From: Thermoanaerobaculia bacterium
GTDB lineage: Bacteria; Acidobacteriota; Thermoanaerobaculia; UBA5066
Assembly (NCBI GenBank): GCA_022071945.1
Contig: JAJVIN010000005.1
Coordinates: forward strand, 1 to 64,000
Direction of reading: 5' to 3'
Length of the DNA stretch: 64,000 nt
A program made the translations under genes and the position numbers. The notes under the pieces were generated by a model. It saw only the letters and a program-made list of their open reading frames with translations, did not search any database and had not been told where the DNA came from. How positions within the stretch are numbered: position 1 is the first letter of the stretch; each line of letters begins with the position of its first letter. Below, in pieces: positions 56,833 to 64,000 of this stretch.

Positions 56833-59547
56833 TCACTTCACGAGAGACATCCCGAGATAGCTGCCGTCGTTCGTTCCGTTGTCGTTCACGACTCCGTAGG
56901 CGAGGAACGGCCCTTCACCTTCGGCCCTCGACACCCGGGCGTATCCACTGCTCAGTCCGAACTGCCCGAGGATGCGGTTCAGCTGCGTCCACCCGCCGGC
57001 TTCGAGCCGCTGTCGCGGCAGCTCCCCGGCGAGCTTCCCCGTTCTCCCATCGAAGACCTCGATCTTCAATGTGAGGGAAGTGGAACCGGCGTTCACGACG
57101 GCGAGGTTCGAGCGGACCGCGTCGCTCTCCGCGAGCGCTTCCACCCACGCCTCGCTCTTCGCACACCTTTCCACGGGGACCGTCTCGTAGAAAAGCCCGA
57201 AGCCGCCTCCGTTCTCGCCGGGGGCGGCTGTCCGGGCCCCGGCGAACCCTTCTGTCAGTTCGCCCGCGACCCCGGTGAAGGTGACCCGGACCGCCCCGCC
57301 GTAAGACCCGCCCTTAGCCCCGATCGAGGCACCGGCCCCTCGCAAAGCCTCGTGCACGGAAGCGATGAGCTTCTGTTCCCCGGCACCCAGGGGAATCGTC
57401 AGCGACGCCTCCACGCCGGTGGTCGCCGCGTCCAGGGACTCCACGTAGACCAGCTTCACCGAGACAGCCGTGGCGGCCGGGTTCGCAAGGACGAGTTCGC
57501 TCCCGTAGACAGGCGTCTCCACCACCACCGGCAGGACCTGCACGGACGGGTTGCGGCCCGCGGGCACCATGGAAACGAAGGAGCCATCGCCCGTCACGTT
57601 GTCGTTGAACACTCCGTAGGCCACGAACGGGCCGGTACCGCTCACACGGTCCACGACGGCGTATCCCTTGGTGAGTCCCGCCCCCTTCAGCACCCTCGAG
57701 ATCTGCTTCCACTCGCCCGGGCCGAGAGTCACATCCGGAGCAAGCACTACGGGAGTTGCTCCTGGTTCTCCTGGATGGAGTGTGATCCGGAGCGTCAGGG
57801 ACTCGCTTCTTCCCGTGTTGACGACCGCCAGGTTGCTCCGGTCCGCCTCGTTCTCGCGCAACCCGAACACGCTGACCCGGGAATTCGCCAGCTCGGCCCC
57901 CGTCAGGGCGCCGTAAGACAGGCCCGCCCGGCCCGCTCCCGAGGGTGTCGTCGTTCTCGCGATCACGGATCCGGCGTCCCCCGAGGAAAGTCCCGACCAG
58001 GTGACGCGAAGCCAGCCGGCCTCGCTCCCGGAAACGACCGGGACCCCGTCCGCCGCCAGGGCGGCGACCGTGTCGGGAAGGACGATCTGCTCGCCGGGAT
58101 TCAGCACCCGGGATGTCGACCCGCCCACCGTCCCGGGAGGCTGCGCCGACGAGGAGAGGTAGGAGAGTGTGGCGGTTCCAGCCGACGTCCCCTTGTTCGT
58201 GAGCGTCAGCTCCGTCGAGAAGCGGGTCCCCCCTTCTCCGCCGACGTCGACGATGACGGGAACGACCTGTCCTGGATAGACGGCGTTCAAAACGTAATCG
58301 GCCACGATCCGCGTCGAGACGCTGTTCCAGTTCCGGGTGTTGATCGCGTAGATCTCGTGGTAGTGGCCGTCGTACGGGAAGTCCGGGATGTCGATCGCCA
58401 GGACCTCGGGCGGAATCTCCTCCTTCTTCAGCCAGTGAACCTTCACACCTGGTGAAGGCTGGATCGCCGCGATGTGGTCGAAGAAGTTCCTCGACTCCCT
58501 GGAAAATCCCGGCATGTCGACGAATCCCTCGCTCTCCTCGACCCCGATCACGAAGAAGGGCGGTTGAGTCCTCGAAGCGAACTGCTGCGGCGACGCAGCA
58601 TCGAGCACGCCCTTGCTGTTGCCGCCAAAGACCAGGTTGAAGAGCACCTTGTAGGCAGCGAGGTCCTGCGCGGAGAGCGAGAGCGGGTTCCTCACGGCAT
58701 CCGCCATGTCGAACAGTTCGTAAGCCCCGCTCATGGTCACGACGCCCTTGATCTGGGGGAACGCCAGCCCGTACTGGGAGACATAAGCCGGGTCGGTCGC
58801 GAGAAGAGACACGAGGTGTCCCCCGGCGGACTGGCCGAAGATGACGATCTTCTGCGGATCGCCCCCGTGACGGGAGATGTTCTTGACGGTCCAGGCAAAC
58901 GCCGCCGCGACGTCGTTGATGTGGTCCGGGTGCCGCGCGGTGCCTCCCGGGGGAGACAGCCGGTAGTTGATGACGACGGTCGTCATCTTGTAAGTGCCAG
59001 CGAACGTGTTTCCCAGCTCGAAATAGGTTTCCTTGGCACCCTGGGTCCAGCCGCCCCCGTGAACGAAGAAGAGAACCGGCGTCCCCGTCATCCCCCGGGG
59101 CTGATAGACATCCAGGAGGTGAGGAGTGGCCCCGTCCTCGAGGTAGGGGATGTTGAAGGCCGTGTCCACGAGATCGATGAGGTAGCTGGCCGATGTCACG
59201 GCGCTGTCCGCCATCCCGTCCTTCACCGCGATGGCCTTCACGACGGCCGACTCCGTCGTCATAGGGGTCTGGGTCGCCCCGGGGGGAACGTTTCCTGCCG
59301 AGGCGTGGTTTGCCACCCAGATGGGGGTTCCACCGAAGACGGGCGAGCTTCTCGTCGGAACGGTCCCGTCCGTCGTGAAGTGGATCGTGGCCCCGGGAGT
59401 CCCCGACGACAGCTTCACGGAGATGCCTTCGGAGTAGGTTCCGGCGGGCGGATCGACAGCCGGCGGATCCACACTCTGAGCGAGGCTCGCCGGTGAACAC
59501 CAGAATCCAGATGCGACGAGAAGGAATGCCAGCCGGACAAGCCTCAT
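56833..59547 (-). CDS. Large exported alpha/beta-hydrolase with duplicated C-terminal modules
   Basis: This is a 904-residue protein with a signal peptide (1-24, ending SLAQ). Residues about 35-125 are a chitobiase/HEX C-terminal-like sandwich (GTYSEGISVKLSS, ATIHFTTDGTVPT). Residues about 130-420 are an HSL/BD-FAE-type carboxylesterase with the oxyanion HGGG (163-166) and S240 in IFGQSAGGHLV. The last 480 residues hold two copies of a bipartite unit: a strand-rich F/YGSELxLxN block, then RSNLAVVN...GPFxAYGVxNDN...DGS. The likely substrate is an ester on a plant or microbial polymer. GGGAGG before the ATG is a good ribosome site. Confidence 0.88.
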   Translation of the reverse strand: MRLVRLAFLLVASGFWCSPASLAQSVDPPAVDPPAGTYSEGISVKLSSGTPGATIHFTTDGTVPTRSSPVFGGTPIWVANHASAGNVPPGATQTPMTTESAVVKAIAVKDGMADSAVTSASYLIDLVDTAFNIPYLEDGATPHLLDVYQPRGMTGTPVLFFVHGGGWTQGAKETYFELGNTFAGTYKMTTVVINYRLSPPGGTARHPDHINDVAAAFAWTVKNISRHGGDPQKIVIFGQSAGGHLVSLLATDPAYVSQYGLAFPQIKGVVTMSGAYELFDMADAVRNPLSLSAQDLAAYKVLFNLVFGGNSKGVLDAASPQQFASRTQPPFFVIGVEESEGFVDMPGFSRESRNFFDHIAAIQPSPGVKVHWLKKEEIPPEVLAIDIPDFPYDGHYHEIYAINTRNWNSVSTRIVADYVLNAVYPGQVVPVIVDVGGEGGTRFSTELTLTNKGTSAGTATLSYLSSSAQPPGTVGGSTSRVLNPGEQIVLPDTVAALAADGVPVVSGSEAGWLRVTWSGLSSGDAGSVIARTTTPSGAGRAGLSYGALTGAELANSRVSVFGLRENEADRSNLAVVNTGRSESLTLRITLHPGEPGATPVVLAPDVTLGPGEWKQISRVLKGAGLTKGYAVVDRVSGTGPFVAYGVFNDNVTGDGSFVSMVPAGRNPSVQVLPVVVETPVYGSELVLANPAATAVSVKLVYVESLDAATTGVEASLTIPLGAGEQKLIASVHEALRGAGASIGAKGGSYGGAVRVTFTGVAGELTEGFAGARTAAPGENGGGFGLFYETVPVERCAKSEAWVEALAESDAVRSNLAVVNAGSTSLTLKIEVFDGRTGKLAGELPRQRLEAGGWTQLNRILGQFGLSSGYARVSRAEGEGPFLAYGVVNDNGTNDGSYLGMSLVK

Positions 59548-59658
59548 GAATCCTCCCGAGCCCCACTGGGCTCCTCACGCTTTCAGGGAAGACGGACCGG
59601 AGCGAAGGCAGGTTACACGCTCCGGGTGCCGCCGCGGCGACTGGGTACGGACAGGCTA

Positions 59659-59664
59659 TAGACT
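59659..59664 (+). promoter_or_regulatory. Candidate -10 element of the M29 aminopeptidase gene (TAGACT)
   Basis: TAGACT lies within GGCTATAGACT, 58 nt before the GTG at 59723. The gene also has a proper ribosome site, so this would be a leadered transcript of about 50 nt. No clear -35 is seen. Confidence 0.35.
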
Positions 59665-59722
59665 CATCACCGGGACCTCGATCTCGAGTCCCCATCTCGC
59701 GCGAGGACGGAGGATCGCAGCC

Positions 59723-60916
59723 GTGATCGAACCGGTGATCTCCCCCGAAAGCCTGGACCGCTGGGCTCGTCTCCTGGTCGAACACTCGCTCGGCGGGGTG
59801 GCCTCCGACGACAGGGTGATGATCAAGGGCGAGCGGATCGCGTGGCCCCTCATGGAACGCATCGAGCGCGAGGTGATCGCCCGTGGCGGGACGCCGGACG
59901 TCTATCTCGTCGCGCCCAACAACGAGCGGGGACGAGTTTGGTCCGCGTCGATGGGCCGATCCGGGACCCCGGAGCAGCTGGAGCGGGTTCCGGCGTGGCA
60001 CCGGGAGCGCTACAGCTCCATGACGAAGTACGTCGAGGTCCTCGGAGCCGAGTCTCCGGAGAGCTACTCCGGCCTTTCGGCCCAGGCGTCGGCGGCCTTG
60101 GCCCGCGCGGACCGGCCGTTCGCCGACCTGAGGCTCTCGCGCCGCTGGGTCATCACGCTGTTCCCGACCCCGGCCTACGCGGCAATCGAGGGAATGTCGC
60201 TCGACGAGTACACCCAGTTCATCGTTCAGGCCGCGACGGTCGATCCGATGCCGCTCCTCTGGGCCGAGGAGAAGCTCGCGCCGTTCTTCGAAACGGGACA
60301 CAGGGTGGAGATCGACACCTTTCACCCCGGGCAAGGGCGCGAACTCCGGCTGACGATGGATCTTTCCGAATCGGTTCCGGTCATGAGCTACGGGCTGCGA
60401 AACGTCCCGGACGGCGAGATCTTCACGAGCCCTGACGCGCGCTCCGTGGAGGGTGAAATCTACCTGGACCTGCCCGTCCTGAACTCCGGCACGGACATCG
60501 CCGGGATGCACCTCGTTTTCGAGAAGGGCTGCATCACGTCGTTCTCGGCTCGCGAGGGCCAGACGCAGCTGGCGACCATCATCGGCACCGACGAGGGATC
60601 GCGCCGACTCGGAGAGTTCGCCCTCGGCATGAATCCAGGGCTGACCCGGGCGCTCAAGCACCCGCTGTTCGTGGAGAAGCTGGGCGGGACCCTCCACATC
60701 GCCATCGGCGCGAGCTACGAGAAGGGCTTCGTGAAGGATCCGTCTTCGCCCGAGGCGAGAGCCCGGATCGAGGACCTGACGGCACGCGGAGTCTTCAACC
60801 GGTCGGCCCAGCACGTCGACATCGTGGCGGACTTCCGGCCCGGCGGCTGCGGGAGACGGGTCGCGATCGACGGGCAGCCGCTCGTCGTCCGCGACGGCGT
60901 CTGGGTCCCCGGCTAG
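59723..60916 (+). CDS. M29-family aminopeptidase (AmpS/thermophilic metalloprotease)
   Basis: The protein has 397 residues from the GTG at 59723, which has GGAGGA upstream. The open frame extends left, but those residues are not family-like. M29 enzymes are double-metal aminopeptidases. Visible family blocks are VISPESLDRWARLLVEHSL, YTQFIVQAATVD, MSYGLRNVPDGEIFTSPD, the metal-ligand region GEFALGMNPG, LGGTLHIAIGASYEKGF and the C-terminal QHVDIVADF. These supply the expected Glu, His and Asp ligands. It is cytoplasmic with no signal peptide. It lies 10 nt before topB-recQ. Confidence 0.88.
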   Translation: MIEPVISPESLDRWARLLVEHSLGGVASDDRVMIKGERIAWPLMERIEREVIARGGTPDVYLVAPNNERGRVWSASMGRSGTPEQLERVPAWHRERYSSMTKYVEVLGAESPESYSGLSAQASAALARADRPFADLRLSRRWVITLFPTPAYAAIEGMSLDEYTQFIVQAATVDPMPLLWAEEKLAPFFETGHRVEIDTFHPGQGRELRLTMDLSESVPVMSYGLRNVPDGEIFTSPDARSVEGEIYLDLPVLNSGTDIAGMHLVFEKGCITSFSAREGQTQLATIIGTDEGSRRLGEFALGMNPGLTRALKHPLFVEKLGGTLHIAIGASYEKGFVKDPSSPEARARIEDLTARGVFNRSAQHVDIVADFRPGGCGRRVAIDGQPLVVRDGVWVPG

Positions 60917-60926
60917 GCGCCAGGCC

Positions 60927-63900
60927 TTGACCCAACAGCGCTCCGGAAAGAAGCGGCCGGACGTCAGCTCCGCGCCCCTCGAAGAGCCCTCGACCGGCTC
61001 CTCTTCGGTCGTCGTCGTCGCCGAAAAGCCGTCCGTGGCGCGAGATCTGGCTCGCGTTCTCGGCGCCGTCCGGCGCGGCGAGGGCTGCTTTCAGGGAAAG
61101 GGCTACACCGTGACCTGGGCGATCGGCCATCTCGTGGCCCTCGCGATGCCGCACCAGATCCGGCCCGAGTGGCAGCGCTGGTCGAAGGAGAGTCTCCCCA
61201 TCATCCCGGAGACGTGGCCCCTCGTGATCCAGGAAGAGACGAGGCCCCAGTTCGAGGTCATCAAGAGGCTCCTGACCGCCAAAGACACGAGCGAGGTGAT
61301 CTGCGCCACCGACGCGGGACGCGAGGGCGAGTTGATCTTCCGCTACATCTACGAGGCGGCGCAGAGCCACAAGCCGGTGAAGCGCCTCTGGATCTCGTCT
61401 CTCACCGACGACGCCATCCGGAAGGGATTCTCGGAGCTCAAGGCGGGAAAGGAGTTCGACCCTCTCGCGGACGCGGCCCGCGGCCGGAGCCGAGCGGACT
61501 GGCTCGTCGGGATGAACCTCTCGCGGGCCTGCACCCTCGCGTTCGGCGAGGACTTCTCCGTCGGACGCGTCCAGACGCCGACGCTCGCCCTTCTCGTCGA
61601 CCGCGAGCTCGCCATCAAGGCCTTCGTCCCCGAGGACTACCTGGAGATCGAGGCCACCTTCTCGAGCCGGGCGGGCGAACTCGCGGAGGGCTACCGCGGA
61701 ACCTACTTTCAGGGACCGGAACCGACAGCCGAGTCGAAGCGGCTCCAGGCCAAGGGTCCCCAGGCCGCCGAGGCGCGACAGATAGCGGAACGAGCCAAGA
61801 CGGGACAGGCCCGGATCGAGTCGGTCTCGTCGGAAACGCAGAAACAGGCTCCCCCGCTCTTCCACGACCTCACGGAGCTCCAGCGGCACGCGAACCGGCT
61901 CTACGGCTACACGGCGAAAAGGACGCTCGAGATCGCCCAGGCGCTCTACGAGCAGAAAAAGCTGATCAGCTATCCGAGAACGGACAGCCGACACATCTCC
62001 GAGGACGTGGCCGCGACGCTCGGCGCGATCGTCTCGGTCATAAGGACCCCTTTCGAGAAACACCTCGCCCCGGGGACCGGCGAGCGCCCGCTCGGCAAGC
62101 GCTTCGTCGACGATGCCAAGGTCTCGGACCATCACGCCATTCTGCCGACGACGGTCCCGGCTCACTCCGTCACTCTCGACCGTGACGAGGAGGCCATCTA
62201 CGGCCTCGTCTGCCGGCGCCTGCTGGCCGCCTGGCAGCCCGACCACATCACCTCCACGACCTCGGTGATCACCGCCGTCTCGGCGCCAGATGGCGGCCCC
62301 GTCGACCGCTACCACAGCACCGGGACAATGGTCGTCGCGGCCGGCTGGAAGGCGCTCGACCCGGTGGAGAAGACGAAAAAGGACGACGACAAGGGGGAAG
62401 AGCAAGTCCTCCCGCCGGGCCTGTCTCCCGGGTCCTTGCGATTCGTCCACGAGGCCGGGATTCGAGAGAAGAAAACTCGCCCGCCTCGCAGGTTCACCGA
62501 GGCCTCGCTCCTGACGGCGATGGAGACCGCGGGCAAAACCCTCGACGACAAGGCCCTCTCGGACGCCATGAGGGATTCGGGGCTCGGGACACCCGCGACA
62601 CGAGCCGAGATCATCGAGAACCTCATCAAGCGGCTCTATGTCGAGAGGAAAGGGAAGTCCCTGTCGGCCACGCCGAAGGGGATCTCCCTCATCGAGAAGG
62701 TCCACCCCGAGGTGAAGAGCCCCGCTCTCACGGGTGACTGGGAGCTTCGCCTCAAGAGGATCCAGGAGAAGAAGGCGAGCCTCGGGGACTTCATGAACGG
62801 AATCGAGGCGTTCGTGAAAAAGGTCCTCGGCGAGATGTTCGGCTCACCTTCGACATCCGGACAGCGGCGGCCGCTGCCCCCACCTTCCAACGGGCCGCTG
62901 CCTCCTCCACCCATGGTCGCGACGGCGCGAAACGAGACTCCGGAAGGGCCCCGGAGCGCTCGTACAGTGGTCTCGGGACAGGACCTCGGGACCCTGCTCA
63001 GGGACCGGTTCCGCTTGCCATCGTTCCGCCCTCACCAGGAAGCGGTGTGCCGCGCCGTGACCGCGGGCAAGGACGTCCTTCTCGTCATGCCGACGGGAGC
63101 CGGGAAGTCCCTCTGCTACCAGCTGCCGGGAATCGCCCGGGGCGGAACCACCCTCGTCATCTCGCCCCTCATCGCGCTCATGGAAGACCAGGTCGCCAAG
63201 CTTCAGGAGCAGGGCTTTGTGGCCGAGCGGATTCACTCCGGCCGCGACCGGCTCTCGTCACGAAAAGTCTGCTTCGACTACCTCGAGGGAACCCTCGACT
63301 TCCTCTACATCGCTCCCGAGAGACTGAGCGTTCCCGGCTTTCCCGAGATGCTGGCCAAGCGTCCCCCGGTTCTCGTCGCGGTCGACGAGGCCCACTGCAT
63401 CTCGCAGTGGGGGCACGATTTCAGACCCGACTACCGGATGCTCAACCGCTGGCTCCCCTCGCTCCGGCCCGCCCCGGTGATCGCCCTGACGGCGACGGCC
63501 ACGCCCCGCGTGCAGGACGACATCGCCGAACAGCTCGGACTCGTCCGGCCGATCCGGTCGATCAGGGGCTTCCGCCGGGACAACATCGGGATCGAGATCA
63601 CGCGGATGGCACGCTCGGCGCGCCCGGAAGCGGTCGCGACCCTTCTCCGGGATCCCGCCAGGCGGCCTGCCATCATCTACGCGCCGTCTCGAAAGGAGGC
63701 CGACGCGCTCGCCGTCGAGCTTCGCCCGTCCTTCTCGGCCGCCGCCTACCACGCGGGGATGACGGCCCCCGAGCGCGACCGGGTACAGAACGCCTTCCTT
63801 TCGGGGCAGCTCGAGGTGATCGTCGCGACCATCGCCTTCGGCATGGGAGTCGACAAACCGGACGTCAGGACCGTGATCCACACGGGCCTCTCGGGCTCGG

Positions 63901-64000
63901 TCGAGGGCTACTACCAGGAGATCGGACGCGCCGGCCGCGACGGGAAGCCCTCGAGGGCCGTCCTCCTCTACTCGTGGGCCGACCGCAAGCTCCACGAGTT
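60927..64000 (+). CDS. DNA topoisomerase III fused to RecQ helicase (3' end cut by window)
   Basis: One frame, open without a stop for 1024 codons, runs off the window. The start is taken as TTG at 60927. Residues about 28-635 are a full type IA topoisomerase III: Toprim VVVVAEKPSVARDL (E33), CATDAGREGELIF (D129), FSVGRVQTPTLALLVDREL, catalytic Y349 in LISYPRTDSRH and DHHAILPTT. A Pro-rich linker spans about 638-675. From about 680 comes RecQ: MPTGAGKSLCYQLPG (K727), VDEAHCISQWGHDFRPDYR (D820), LTATATP, TIAFGMGVDKPDVR and QEIGRAGRDG. The RQC/HRDC part would lie beyond the edge. RecQ and Topo III normally cooperate as separate proteins to unlink DNA. Confidence 0.93.
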   Translation, partial: MTQQRSGKKRPDVSSAPLEEPSTGSSSVVVVAEKPSVARDLARVLGAVRRGEGCFQGKGYTVTWAIGHLVALAMPHQIRPEWQRWSKESLPIIPETWPLVIQEETRPQFEVIKRLLTAKDTSEVICATDAGREGELIFRYIYEAAQSHKPVKRLWISSLTDDAIRKGFSELKAGKEFDPLADAARGRSRADWLVGMNLSRACTLAFGEDFSVGRVQTPTLALLVDRELAIKAFVPEDYLEIEATFSSRAGELAEGYRGTYFQGPEPTAESKRLQAKGPQAAEARQIAERAKTGQARIESVSSETQKQAPPLFHDLTELQRHANRLYGYTAKRTLEIAQALYEQKKLISYPRTDSRHISEDVAATLGAIVSVIRTPFEKHLAPGTGERPLGKRFVDDAKVSDHHAILPTTVPAHSVTLDRDEEAIYGLVCRRLLAAWQPDHITSTTSVITAVSAPDGGPVDRYHSTGTMVVAAGWKALDPVEKTKKDDDKGEEQVLPPGLSPGSLRFVHEAGIREKKTRPPRRFTEASLLTAMETAGKTLDDKALSDAMRDSGLGTPATRAEIIENLIKRLYVERKGKSLSATPKGISLIEKVHPEVKSPALTGDWELRLKRIQEKKASLGDFMNGIEAFVKKVLGEMFGSPSTSGQRRPLPPPSNGPLPPPPMVATARNETPEGPRSARTVVSGQDLGTLLRDRFRLPSFRPHQEAVCRAVTAGKDVLLVMPTGAGKSLCYQLPGIARGGTTLVISPLIALMEDQVAKLQEQGFVAERIHSGRDRLSSRKVCFDYLEGTLDFLYIAPERLSVPGFPEMLAKRPPVLVAVDEAHCISQWGHDFRPDYRMLNRWLPSLRPAPVIALTATATPRVQDDIAEQLGLVRPIRSIRGFRRDNIGIEITRMARSARPEAVATLLRDPARRPAIIYAPSRKEADALAVELRPSFSAAAYHAGMTAPERDRVQNAFLSGQLEVIVATIAFGMGVDKPDVRTVIHTGLSGSVEGYYQEIGRAGRDGKPSRAVLLYSWADRKLHE

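Noticed and set aside
57314-60814. Minus-strand open frame of about 1166 codons over the esterase and aminopeptidase genes
   Set aside because: It is an out-of-frame shadow of the exported esterase plus antisense to the M29 gene. Its translation is Arg/Gly/Pro-rich without motifs, a common effect of high-GC codon bias.
61311-61325. Loss of the second Toprim Asp (DAGRE instead of DxDRE) in topoisomerase III
   Set aside because: ATDAGREGE is, as I recall, the normal form in the Bacillus-like TopB subgroup, so it does not imply inactivation.

Overview
This is high-GC bacterial chromosomal DNA, densely packed with genes. I see no rRNA, tRNA, CRISPR array, IS element or phage gene. The gene content suggests an Acidobacteriota-like organism, perhaps of the Thermoanaerobaculia/Holophagae group. 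The basis is DUF5666-type exported proteins, an S9 peptidase, modular exported esterases with C-terminal beta-sandwich repeats, and an outer-membrane beta-barrel that implies a diderm cell. This placement is an inference from gene content, not from a marker-gene tree.

Layout. (1) 1-640 holds no intact gene, only a possible methyltransferase remnant; 639-1529 is an exported conserved hypothetical. (2) 1592-15703 is a complete heme locus. A leftward operon (ccsA-hemA-hemC-hemD-hemB-hemL) and a rightward group (hemE-hemN-hemH-hemG/Y-macro domain) flank a signalling pair: a lone receiver, and a receiver fused to a Ser/Thr kinase. All enzymes from glutamyl-tRNA to protoheme are present. (3) 15753-30437 holds housekeeping and accessory genes: prfC, an HtrA-like protease, an EamA permease, an S9 peptidase, an aminotransferase, sthA, proBA, a DUF5666 protein, a V4R-like protein and an MFS permease. 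(4) 30440-33570 is a murG-mraY pair in which MurG carries a C-terminal HEAT-repeat domain. (5) 33668-38025 runs rightward: a metallophosphoesterase, DAHP synthase, a PDE-like HD protein and a quinone oxidoreductase. (6) 38036-46077 runs leftward: a cob(I)alamin adenosyltransferase, an outer-membrane barrel, an esterase, a giant sensor kinase with a LacI-type sugar-binding domain, and a receiver-kinase. (7) 46118-52098 holds a PHP phosphatase, a DksA-like protein, a sigma-54 activator, the classical rplU-rpmA-obg-nadD-rsfS cluster and an EF-hand protein. (8) 52254-60916 holds phosphofructokinase, small proteins, a ferredoxin, a DEAD-box helicase, a large exported esterase and an M29 aminopeptidase. 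(9) 60927 to the window end is one open frame joining DNA topoisomerase III to RecQ helicase, truncated by the window edge.

The most notable items are the TopB-RecQ fusion, the MurG-HEAT fusion next to an MraY with an altered HHH motif, the receiver/receiver-kinase pair inside the heme locus, and a recurrent TAnnnT element 6-12 nt before start codons that points to leaderless transcripts. Functions come from motif recognition in the translated sequence; no database search was possible.
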